A stretch of 64,000 nt of DNA from Haloplanus aerogenes (GTDB lineage: Archaea > Halobacteriota > Halobacteria > Halobacteriales > Haloferacaceae), in NCBI RefSeq assembly GCF_003856835.1, contig NZ_CP034145.1, positions 2,480,001 to 2,544,000 of the forward strand. Reading direction: 5' to 3'. A program made the translations under genes and the position numbers. The notes below the pieces were generated by a model that did not search any database, was not told the origin of the DNA, and saw only the letters and a list, made by a program, of their open reading frames with translations. Positions 50,039 through 57,617 of this stretch are shown in pieces (position 1 is the first letter of the stretch; the number at the start of each line of letters is the position of its first letter).

Positions 50039-50422
50039 ATGGACCGTGAACACGTCTCGTCCGGTACCGAGTGGGAATCGACCGTCGGCTACTCCCGCGC
50101 CGTTCGCACTGGCGACGAGATCCACGTCTCCGGAACCACCGCGACGGACGAGGACGGGGCGGTCGTCGCACCCGGCGACCCCTACGCCCAGACCGTGCGG
50201 GCCATCGAGAACGTCGCGGACGCGCTGGCGGCACTCGACGCGTCGCTGTCGGACGTGGTGCGAACCCGTCTGTTCGTCACCGACATCGACGACTGGGAGG
50301 AGATCGGGCGTGCCCACGGCGAGTTCTTCGACACCGTACGTCCGGCGACGACGATGGTGCAGGTCGAGCGGTTGATCGATCCCGCGATGCTCGTGGAGGT
50401 GGAGGCAATTGCCCGCCTCTAA
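50039..50422 (+). CDS. RidA-family enamine/imine deaminase
   Basis: 127 residues, trimeric YjgF/YER057c/UK114 fold. The conserved Arg of RTRLFVTDIDDWEEIGRAHGEFFDT and the C-terminal VEVEAIARL fit RidA-type proteins, which hydrolyse reactive 2-aminoacrylate and related enamines. ATTMVQVERL is the usual helix/strand. Possibly co-transcribed with larC (31 bp apart). Its TAA stop overlaps, tail to tail, the stop of the RNase-H-like gene (CTAA). Confidence 0.88.
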   Translation: MDREHVSSGTEWESTVGYSRAVRTGDEIHVSGTTATDEDGAVVAPGDPYAQTVRAIENVADALAALDASLSDVVRTRLFVTDIDDWEEIGRAHGEFFDTVRPATTMVQVERLIDPAMLVEVEAIARL

Positions 50423-51147
50423 TCTCGGTGTTCGTCCAGCGCTTCCTCGACAGTGAGGTCGCCGGCGGCGACCCGGCGTGCGAGGGCGTCGTCGATGGTC
50501 CGGTCGTCGGTCGACACCTCCCGGGAGCGATCCTTGATCCGCTGGAGTTCGCCGGCCGTCGGGTCGATTTCGCGGGAGTCGACGGCCTCGCCCTCCAGTC
50601 GCGCGATGTTGACCGCGGCGAGTACGTCGCCCATGCCCCGCGCTCCGGTTCCGAGGTAGGGCGTCGTCCCCGTCTCGTCGACGAGTTCGACCGTCACGTC
50701 GTCGAGGTCGTTGACGAGGCGAGCGCCCTGCAGGCGGGCGCCGTCGCCGACGCGGACGAGGGGGTCGACGGCGTCCTCGACTTCCCGGCGGATGGTGTCG
50801 ACGGCGTCGCCGAGGGGCACCTGAAACGCGGCGACGACCGTCTCGCCGGAGAGGACGGCGATGCCAGGGCGGGTGCCGGGGTCGACGCCGACGACGGTCC
50901 GTCCCTCGCCGCCACGGAGGAGCGCGAGGGCTTCGTCGACGGCGCGCCGGGCGTCGGCGGCCGTCGCGGTGACGCGTTCCACGTCCGCGTCCGTCGGTGC
51001 CGGGTCGTCGGGGGCGGCGACGACCACCGACGCCCCCTCGGGCAGGTCGTCGCCCGGTTGGACCGTCGTGAACGTCACCCCGCGGTCCCGGAGCAGGTCG
51101 ACGACCTCGTGGTACAGCTCGAAATCGGCGGTGGCGACGACGATCAC
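50419..51147 (-). CDS. Haloarchaeal RNase-H-fold-like protein, unknown
   Basis: 242 residues with a GTG start at 51147. The N-terminal half is IVVATADFELYHEVVDLLRDRGVTFTTVQPGDD (Rossmann-like), and the middle contains VVGVDPGTRPGIAVLSGETVVAAFQVPL, a strand-turn resembling the first strand of RNase H/RuvC-type Holliday-junction resolvases, where Asp is the first metal ligand. Further ligands (LVNDLDDVTVELVDE, TGARGMGDVLAAVNIARLEG) are plausible. This could be a nuclease or a pseudo-nuclease. I have no named family. It lies next to radB on the opposite strand, a recombination neighbour. Confidence 0.65.
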   Translation of the reverse strand: MIVVATADFELYHEVVDLLRDRGVTFTTVQPGDDLPEGASVVVAAPDDPAPTDADVERVTATAADARRAVDEALALLRGGEGRTVVGVDPGTRPGIAVLSGETVVAAFQVPLGDAVDTIRREVEDAVDPLVRVGDGARLQGARLVNDLDDVTVELVDETGTTPYLGTGARGMGDVLAAVNIARLEGEAVDSREIDPTAGELQRIKDRSREVSTDDRTIDDALARRVAAGDLTVEEALDEHRD

Positions 51148-51256
51148 GGCGGCCCTTCGCCGTCGGCGAGGTAAAACGTGTCGCGCGGGCGAGGAGGGTG
51201 TGGCCACCCACCCCGCAGTGTCGAGGCTTTATGACCCACAGCGACCGAGAGAACCT

Positions 51257-51952
51257 GTGTCCGAGCCAGTACCTACCGGCTGCCCGCCCCTCGACGACCT
51301 GCTGGGTGGAGGATTCGAGCGCGGCACCGTCACGCAGGTGTACGGCCCGCCCGCCGCCGGCAAGACGAACCTCGCGCTCTCGGCGGCCGTGCAGGTGGCC
51401 GTGAGCGGGGGAACGGCAGTCTACATCGACACGGAAGGGCTCTCGGTGGATCGCTTCCAGCAGCTCGCGGCGGCCGAGGCGGACGACGAGGGCCTCGACG
51501 CCGTCACCTCCCGTATTGTCGTCAGCGAAGCCCACGACTTCGCGGAACAGGAGGAGGCGGTGCGCGATGCCGCCGACTTCGCGCCGCGCGCCGAGTTGAT
51601 CGTCCTCGACAGCGCGACGGGATTCTATCGCCTCGAACGCCACGACGACGACGAGGGCGAGACGTTACGTCGCGTGGGGCGGCAGGTGACGCACCTGCTC
51701 TCGCTCGCGCGAAAACACGACCTCGCGGCGGTCGTCACGAATCAGGTGTTCACCGACCCCGAGGGCGACCGGTCGCGAGCGCTCGGCGGCCACACGCTCG
51801 ATCACTGGACGGGGACGGTGGTGCGGTTGGATCGGTTCCGTGGCGGCAATCGACGGGCGACGCTGGAGAAGCATCGGTCGAAGCCCGCCGGCGAGACGGC
51901 GACGTTCCGCATCACCGGCGAGGGACTGGCCGCAGGTGAGGAGACGTTATAG
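51257..51952 (+). CDS. radB: DNA repair and recombination protein RadB
   Basis: 231 residues, GTG start (MSEPVPTGCPPLDDLLGGGFERG). RecA-family core: Walker A VYGPPAAGKTNLAL, Walker B ELIVLDSATGFYRL and the ATP-sensing loops, with no N-terminal helix-hairpin-helix domain, which distinguishes RadB from RadA. It is a mediator paralogue rather than the recombinase. In Haloferax it assists RadA loading. It is convergent with the CBS gene and overlaps its stop region by a few bases. Confidence 0.94.
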   Translation: MSEPVPTGCPPLDDLLGGGFERGTVTQVYGPPAAGKTNLALSAAVQVAVSGGTAVYIDTEGLSVDRFQQLAAAEADDEGLDAVTSRIVVSEAHDFAEQEEAVRDAADFAPRAELIVLDSATGFYRLERHDDDEGETLRRVGRQVTHLLSLARKHDLAAVVTNQVFTDPEGDRSRALGGHTLDHWTGTVVRLDRFRGGNRRATLEKHRSKPAGETATFRITGEGLAAGEETL

Positions 51953-53086
51953 TTCGCCGAGCTTCCGGAGGAGCTGCCCGCGGTACTGCTCGTCGGCGAT
52001 GAGACCTTTCAGTTCGAGGACGTTGCGTTCGAGCGTGTCGGCGGCGACGTGGAAGGCGTGATCGGCGCCGTAGCCCTCGCCGGAGCCGGCGACCTGCCCC
52101 CGATTCGTCCGCAGGCGGATCTGACACTGGATCAGCGGCGTCCCGCGGAGTTTCTCCTTGTGTTCGTGGAAGCGAACGTGGGCGTGGTGGACCTGCATCT
52201 CCTGGTACTTGTCCGCGACGTTGGTGATCTCCTCGACGATCTCCTCGCGGCTGATCGTGTCGAGGAGCGCGACGTTGGTGATCTGCACGTCCATCTGACC
52301 CTCCTCGGTGAAGGTGAGGGCGCGGAGCACGTCGGTCTTGGTGAGGACGCCACCGACGGTGTCGCCGTCCGACGTGACGACGAGACCGGAGATGTCGTTG
52401 TCGAGCATCGTCCGGACGGCCGCTTCGACGGTTTCGTCGGCCGTCGTCGTCAGGACGGGATTCGTCATGAGGTCGTAGACAGGGAGATCGAGCATCCGGT
52501 CGATGTCGCCGCGGCGGTCGCCCCGACCCTGACGGTCGGTTTTGCGGACGACGAAGTCGACGATGTCGTGCGTGGTGAGGACGCCGGTGAGCGAGCCGTC
52601 GTCGTCGTCGACGACGGGGAGCCGAGAGACGCCGTGTTCGCGTAGCCGGTTGATCGCCTGCCCGACGTGGGCCTTCTCGCCGATGGTGACGACGTCCTCG
52701 GTCTGGATCTGTTCGACCGTCAGCGCGTCGAGACTGTCGAGCACCGCATCGAGGATAGCGTCGGCCGTGATGATCCCCCAGAGGTTGTCGCCTTCGTAGA
52801 CGGGCGCGACCTTGGTGTTGCCCTCGACGAGGACGCGGGCCACTTCACGCACGTCCTCCGTGCGGTCGACCCGCGGAGCGGACTTCATCAGCACGCCGGC
52901 CTTGGTGTCGTCCTCGATCTGCGAACGAACGAGGTCGCGTTCCCCGATCACGCCAGCGTACTCGCCGTCACGCGTGACGATGAGGCCCTTGGGGTTCTCG
53001 CGGTCGAAGATCGAGCGGACCTTGCCCAACCGCTCGTCCGCGTCGACTTCGATGTACTCGGAGGTCGCAATCTCGGAAATATCCAT
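51947..53086 (-). CDS. Four-CBS protein fused to an HPF/RaiA-like domain
   Basis: 379 residues from MDISEIATSEYIEVD. Four CBS domains (roughly 5-60, 65-120, 125-190 and 205-265) form two Bateman modules. The C-terminal 110 residues (MDVQITNVALLDT..., then HHAHVRFHEHKEK, QCQIRLRTNRGQVAGSGEGYG and AFHVAADTLERNVLELKG) show the beta-alpha-beta-beta-beta-alpha pattern of ribosome-hibernation HPF/RaiA domains. Nucleotide sensing by CBS pairs could thus set ribosome silencing. The C-terminal assignment is from pattern only. Convergent with radB. Confidence 0.8.
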   Translation of the reverse strand: MDISEIATSEYIEVDADERLGKVRSIFDRENPKGLIVTRDGEYAGVIGERDLVRSQIEDDTKAGVLMKSAPRVDRTEDVREVARVLVEGNTKVAPVYEGDNLWGIITADAILDAVLDSLDALTVEQIQTEDVVTIGEKAHVGQAINRLREHGVSRLPVVDDDDGSLTGVLTTHDIVDFVVRKTDRQGRGDRRGDIDRMLDLPVYDLMTNPVLTTTADETVEAAVRTMLDNDISGLVVTSDGDTVGGVLTKTDVLRALTFTEEGQMDVQITNVALLDTISREEIVEEITNVADKYQEMQVHHAHVRFHEHKEKLRGTPLIQCQIRLRTNRGQVAGSGEGYGADHAFHVAADTLERNVLELKGLIADEQYRGQLLRKLGEL

Positions 53087-53219
53087 AGCTACACGTGGTG
53101 CATGCGGTGGCTTGAAAGTTGTTTCTTCCCGCCGTCTGGCATGTGACACGGTGCCGCTACACCCGGTAACGTTTGCACCGAGGTCCACCCTTTTGGTTCG
53201 AAACGGCCAGAGGACCGTG

Positions 53220-53969
53220 GTGACCCGCTCGAACGTCCCCATCGTCGCCAACCGGTGGTTACTCCGGCGTGTCGCCCGTCCTGTGGTCACGCTGGTGGGC
53301 GTCGTCGTCGCCGGCATCGCTGGCTTCGTCGCCATCGGCGGCGTCAGCCTCGTCGACGCGGCGTTCTGGCTGCTCGATCCGTCGAGCATCGAACTCTACT
53401 ATCAGTCTGCGTCGGGACCGGTCGACCGCGTCAAGACGTTCGCCATCGTCGTGCGCGTGGCGCTCGTCAGCGCACTCATCTGGACGGGCGAGACGGCGCT
53501 GACGGCAGCGTTCGGCGGGCAGATCCAGGAGGAACTCAGACGCGTGAAAAATCAGCGAGAACGGGCGTCGGTCAGCGAGCACACTATCATCTGCGGCTAC
53601 GGCATGTTCGGCCGGACGGTCGCCGAGCGGTCGCGCGAACGTGGCCGCGCCGTCGTCGTGATCGAACACGAACCGGCACAGTACGAACGCGTTCTCGACG
53701 CCGATCTGTTGGGAGTGGAAGGTGACGCCCGGCGCGAGGGTATCCTTCGGGACGCAGGAATCGAGCGAGCGGACACGCTCGTCGCTGCCATCGACGACTC
53801 GAACGTGAACATCCAGATCGCACTCCTCGCGACGCAACTGGCGCCGGATCTGACCGTCGTCGTCCGCGTCGGCGACGAGACCTACGAATCCGTCGCCCGC
53901 CACGCCGGCGCCGACGACGTGATCATCCCCGAAGTCGCCGGTGGCGAACGCGTCTCGGAACGGTGGTGA
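53220..53969 (+). CDS. Membrane protein with RCK_N/TrkA-N NAD-binding domain
   Basis: 249 residues, GTG start. Two N-terminal membrane helices (about 18-42 and 72-96), then a cytosolic TrkA-N Rossmann domain: TIICGYGMFGRTVAERSRERGRAVVVIE (GxGxxG), VEGDARREGILRDAGIERADTLVAA, VVRVGDETYESVARHAGADDVIIPE. This resembles a single-subunit K+ channel (MthK/KchA style), but no TVGYG-type filter is visible between the helices, so either the channel is degenerate or it is a regulator. TATA-like ccttttgg stands about 28 bp upstream. Confidence 0.78.
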   Translation: MTRSNVPIVANRWLLRRVARPVVTLVGVVVAGIAGFVAIGGVSLVDAAFWLLDPSSIELYYQSASGPVDRVKTFAIVVRVALVSALIWTGETALTAAFGGQIQEELRRVKNQRERASVSEHTIICGYGMFGRTVAERSRERGRAVVVIEHEPAQYERVLDADLLGVEGDARREGILRDAGIERADTLVAAIDDSNVNIQIALLATQLAPDLTVVVRVGDETYESVARHAGADDVIIPEVAGGERVSERW

Positions 53970-53993
53970 GCGGCCTCACGACGGGTATCCGAT

Positions 53994-54028
53994 TACAACG
54001 CGTTGTATTTGCAGAGTAACATATAAGT
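53994..54028 (+). promoter_or_regulatory. Palindrome TACAACGCGTTGTA beside a TATA box
   Basis: A perfect 14-bp palindrome (53994-54007) lies 13 bp upstream of acatataag (54020-54028), a good haloarchaeal TATA box. Transcription would start near 54050, leaving a leader of about 180 nt before the large kinase at 54231. A second A/T patch and a hairpin (CACGCC/GGCGTG around 54037-54054) follow. No separate ORF is convincing in this 260-bp gap. Confidence 0.45.
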
Positions 54029-54230
54029 GCGCTATTCACGCCACTTCGGGCGTGTCACGCACATACTTACACGTCGGTCGAACGTTCGAAGGCGATGCGG
54101 CGAACGATAACTGGACTCCGCGACGCTCGACAGCCGATACTCCGCCACCGAACGGGTCGCTACGAGGCCGCCGATCCGGCGGGACCCCGAGTGATATCGG
54201 CCCCCATAGTATCTCCGGCGGAGGGGCTTG

Positions 54231-56438
54231 ATGGGCACGCCACTGACCGATGGAGCGATCCGCTTAGACGAGATTTCGCTCCTCCACGTCGACGACGACC
54301 CGTCATTCGCGGATCTCGCGTCCACCTTTCTGGAGCGAGAGGACGGACGACTCAGCGTCGAGACGGCCGGGAGCGTAGCGGTGGGGCTGGAGCGAGTGGC
54401 CGAGGGGGGCGTCGACTGCATCGTCTCGAACTACGACATGCCAGGACAGAGCGGCATCGAGTTCCTCGAAACCGTCCGCGAGGACCACCCCAATTTACCG
54501 TTCATCGTGTTCACCGGGAAGGGGAGCGAGACGGTCGCGAGCGAGGCGTTCTCGGCGGGCGCCACGGACTACCTCCAGAAAGAGCGCGGGACCGACCAGT
54601 ACACCCTGCTCGCGAACAAGGTGACGAACTACGTCGAGAAGTACCGCACCGAACGCGAGATGCGGCGTCGGGCACGGGCGATGGAGGCGGCGAACGAGGG
54701 GATCGCCCTCCTCGACGAGGACGGTCGCTACGTCTCGGTCAACGAGGCGTACGCCGACATCTGCCGGACGACGCCGGAGGAGATAGCCGGCACCCACTGG
54801 ACCAGCACGTTGCCGGACGACGAGGCCGAGCGGTTGCGAGCCGAGGCGTTTCCGGAACTGGCCGAAGGGTCGTCGTGGACTGGCGAGGCGACCGGGGTGC
54901 GTGCCGACGGGAGCACCTACTCGAAACGTATCTCGCTCGCGGCACTCGACGGCGAGGGACACGTGTGCGTCGTCCGCGATATCACGGAGCGCAGACGGCG
55001 GGAACGCGAACGCCGCCGCTACGAACACATGGTGAACTCCATGCGCGAATCGGTCTGTGTCTACGACGAGGAGGGGCGGTTCGAACTCGTCAACGATTAT
55101 CTGGCCGAGTTCTACGGCACGACGAAAGCCGACCTCGAAGGTGAGCGAAGCACGCTCATCCAGCGGCTCCGAGAGGAGGCCGACAGCGACCCGTTCCAAG
55201 CGCTGCTCGACGGGGAACGAGACGAGATCCGGGGCGAAATCGGTGGCGAGTTCCCCGGACACGGGCACACACTGTTGGATTACCGACTCACGCCGCTAAC
55301 GGTCGGCGGATCGGTCGAAGGGGCTGTGGGCGTCGCGCGCGCCGTCACCGACCGCAAACAGCGCCAGCAGCAACTCCGTCGGTACGAGCGGATCGTCGAA
55401 GCCTCGGGCGACCCGGTCTACAGGCTCGACACCGACGGCCGCTTCACCTTCGTGAACGACCGCCTCGCCGACCGGACGGGCTACGATCGGGCCGACCTCG
55501 AAGGCGAACACGTCTCGATGCTGATGAACGAGGCGGACATCGAGCGGGGCCGCCGGCTGATCCGGTCGTTGCTGACCGGCGACGACGACCGAGGCACCTT
55601 CGAGATGGACATCGTCACGGCCGACGGCGAGACCATCACCTGCGAGAGCCACGTCGCCCTCGTCGTCACCGACGGCGAGTTCGAGGGCACCGTCGGCATC
55701 ATCCGTGACATCACCGAACGCAAGCGACGTGCGAAGGAACTCGAACGGAAGAACGACCGGCTGGAGCGGTTCACCAGCCTCGTCAGCCACGACCTCCGCA
55801 ACCCGCTGAACGTCGCGCAGGGACGCCTCGAACTGGCGCGCACGGGCGACGACCCGGACGCCAACCTCGACGACGCCGCCCACGCGCTGGGCCGGTGTCA
55901 GCGTCTCGTCGGCGACCTCCTGTCGCTCGCGCGCGAGGGGGATCGGATCGACGACCCGGACGCCGTCACGCTCCGCACCGCCGTCGAGAACTGCTGGCGA
56001 CACGTCGAAACGGGCGAGGCGACGCTTGCAGTCGAGACCGAATCGACGGTCGTCGCCGACCGGAGCCGACTCCAGCAGTTGCTGGAGAATCTCGTGCGGA
56101 ACTCCGTGGAGCACGGCCCCACGGGCACTCAGTCACAGGCTCCCGAGGACGCTGTCGAACACGGGTCGACAGACACCCAGACGCAGTCCGGTGACGCCGT
56201 AATGATCACCGTCGGCGACCTGCCCGACGGCTTCTACGTCGCGGACGACGGCCCCGGAATTCCGGACGCCGACCGCGGCCGCGTGTTCGACTCGGACTAC
56301 TCCACGAGCGACGAGGGGACGGGGTTCGGACTCAGCATCGTTCGGGAGATCGCGGAGGGACACGGCTGGAGCGTCGCCGTCGACGAGAGCGACGACGGCG
56401 GCACACGCATCGAATTCACCGGCGTCGACGCGGCATAA
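54231..56438 (+). CDS. Receiver-PAS(3)-histidine kinase; receiver lacks phospho-Asp
   Basis: 735 residues: receiver (14-130), three PAS domains (about 140-260, 270-380, 390-500) and HisKA/HATPase (from SLVSHDLRNPLNVAQGRLEL to the end). The kinase N and G boxes are present (LLENLVRNSVEHG, VADDGPGIP, EGTGFGLSIVREIAEGHGW). In the receiver the acidic triad start D21-D23 and T95/K117 are kept, but the phospho-acceptor position is N67 (SNYDMPG; codon AAC at about 54429). The ATP lid carries a tandem EHG-rich insertion. It is a hybrid sensor-kinase with an altered receiver. Confidence 0.9.
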   Translation: MGTPLTDGAIRLDEISLLHVDDDPSFADLASTFLEREDGRLSVETAGSVAVGLERVAEGGVDCIVSNYDMPGQSGIEFLETVREDHPNLPFIVFTGKGSETVASEAFSAGATDYLQKERGTDQYTLLANKVTNYVEKYRTEREMRRRARAMEAANEGIALLDEDGRYVSVNEAYADICRTTPEEIAGTHWTSTLPDDEAERLRAEAFPELAEGSSWTGEATGVRADGSTYSKRISLAALDGEGHVCVVRDITERRRRERERRRYEHMVNSMRESVCVYDEEGRFELVNDYLAEFYGTTKADLEGERSTLIQRLREEADSDPFQALLDGERDEIRGEIGGEFPGHGHTLLDYRLTPLTVGGSVEGAVGVARAVTDRKQRQQQLRRYERIVEASGDPVYRLDTDGRFTFVNDRLADRTGYDRADLEGEHVSMLMNEADIERGRRLIRSLLTGDDDRGTFEMDIVTADGETITCESHVALVVTDGEFEGTVGIIRDITERKRRAKELERKNDRLERFTSLVSHDLRNPLNVAQGRLELARTGDDPDANLDDAAHALGRCQRLVGDLLSLAREGDRIDDPDAVTLRTAVENCWRHVETGEATLAVETESTVVADRSRLQQLLENLVRNSVEHGPTGTQSQAPEDAVEHGSTDTQTQSGDAVMITVGDLPDGFYVADDGPGIPDADRGRVFDSDYSTSDEGTGFGLSIVREIAEGHGWSVAVDESDDGGTRIEFTGVDAA

Positions 56439-56530
56439 CACCCGGTACATCTCCTGACCGCACGCGTGGCCACACCCGTTCGGTGAGGTTAGTCAAGAAT
56501 CCATAACGTTTTTTGATTATCGTTGTCTGT

Positions 56531-56836
56531 ATGGATCCGATGCGCTACTCCGAGACTCACCAGTTGTTCGATCAGGCGTGTAGCTTCCCCGTCGAACACG
56601 AGATGGTCGTCGAGCAGGTGGGTGACGTGACGCTGACGACGCCGGCCGGAGACTCCTTCACCGTCCAGGAGATTCTGACGGTGACCGACGAAACCAGCTA
56701 CCGGTCCGTCGACGCCCTCTACACCACCCTACTCCGGAATCTCGACGAAGCGTTCATCGGCTCCAAATACTACGACGACCGATCCGGCCCCGCTCCCGGG
56801 GAAGAGCAAGTGCGAGGGGAAGCCGACGCGTTCTGA
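56531..56836 (+). CDS. Haloarchaeal small protein, DUF5789-like
   Basis: 101 residues from MDPMRYSETHQLF. Core RYSETHQLFDQACSFPVEHEMVVEQVGDVTLTTPAGDSFTVQEIL and LYTTLLRNLDEAFIGSKYYDDR fit a recurring haloarchaeal family that I associate with DUF5789 (from memory). Helix-rich, acidic, soluble; function unknown. A TATA-like ataacgttttttg (56500-56512) about 26 bp upstream supports a leaderless mRNA. Confidence 0.78.
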   Translation: MDPMRYSETHQLFDQACSFPVEHEMVVEQVGDVTLTTPAGDSFTVQEILTVTDETSYRSVDALYTTLLRNLDEAFIGSKYYDDRSGPAPGEEQVRGEADAF

Positions 56837-57297
56837 TCGTCTCCTGTTTCGACGGCTATACCAATACGGTTAATTCGAAATGAGCAAAAGCCGGAACTGG
56901 GCGTTGACGCCCGGAGACCGGACAATCGCCTCTTCCCCCACACGAGGCACCCCCCCTTTCGGCGCATTCACCCCTTTCAGAGTACCGGTGGGTCAGTGCG
57001 GCTGCTCGGCGAGTGACGCGGAGCGGTAGGTGCCGGATTCGGATGGATAGTTCTCACCGCGAGTTTGGCGCTCTATGGAAGAGTGAGTAACGAGGAGTAA
57101 TCGCCCGGCGAAGAGGAAATGGGTTGGGCAGATTTGAACCATGAGGACATCGCTTCGCTCGTCCTCTGGGGACAGATCTCCCGGCCCATTTTCGATTCCA
57201 CGGACTCCTCGCTGGCTCACGGCCCCGCCGTTCGCCATATCGAGACGCTCACTCCGTTCACGTCTCGCACCGCTCGTCGTTGCGAGGAATCAGAAAA
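56837..57297. other. 460-bp gap with a second tRNA 3'-end duplication
   Basis: No credible gene is visible. Part of the tRNA-Val 3' end recurs near 57119-57139 (TGGGTTGGG...CAGATTTGAAC, one base shorter than in the tRNA). Two hairpins lie between the copies: GAGGAC/GTCCTC (57143-57148, 57161-57166) with loop ATCGCTTCGCTC, and CGAGACG/CGTCTCG (57241-57247, 57261-57267). The part before 57117 shows nothing I can name. Confidence 0.55.
57120..57138 (-). repeat. Partial duplicate of the tRNA-Val 3' end
   Basis: GGGTTGGG-CAGATTTGAAC is repeated here as in the true tRNA at 57299-57319, allowing one missing G. Orientation is the same as in the tRNA (3' end outward), as at an attachment-site scar. 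Confidence 0.6.
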
Positions 57298-57372
57298 TGG
57301 GTTGGGGCAGATTTGAACTGCCGGCCTCCTCCATGTCAAGGAGGTGTCATAACCAGACTAGACCACCAACCC
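57298..57372 (-). tRNA. tRNA-Val (GAC anticodon)
   Basis: 75-nt cloverleaf on the minus strand: acceptor GGGTTGG/CCAACCC, D-arm with GGTCTAGTCTGGTTATGAC, anticodon stem CCTCC/GGAGG with loop TTGACAT (anticodon GAC), T-arm GGCAGTTCAAATCTGCC and discriminator A; CCA not encoded. It matches the known haloarchaeal tRNA-Val layout. Confidence 0.95.
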
Positions 57373-57549
57373 GGTCGTGACGTGCTTTCGAACGCATCCA
57401 AACGTATCCCCGGGCACTAATTGAACCTTTCGGAACGGGGCTTCGCAAGGCGATTCCGAGGGAACTATTAGCCAGCATCGTCGGTGTCGGCGACTTTCGT
57501 CTCCCGTGAGACGATCCGTCGACGGTGGTGGCGGATCGCTCGCCGTCCC

Positions 57550-57566
57550 GACGACAGGTTTAAGAC
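57550..57566 (+). promoter_or_regulatory. trp operon promoter region
   Basis: The A/T-rich run GGTTTAAGACG (about 57556-57566) is the best TATA candidate, 52-62 bp before the trpD ATG. A short leader of about 25-30 nt is then expected. The heptamer GTTCATC occurs in it and again just before the start (57582 and 57609). Confidence 0.35.
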
Positions 57567-57617
57567 GATGTATAGATTTGTTCATCGTAACCCGAAGTAA
57601 TACACTGGTGTTCATCC

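Noticed and set aside
56993-57238. 81-codon minus-strand frame between the kinase-side small gene and tRNA-Val
   Set aside because: It runs through the duplicated tRNA 3' end and hairpins, lacks haloarchaeal composition and has no recognisable domain.
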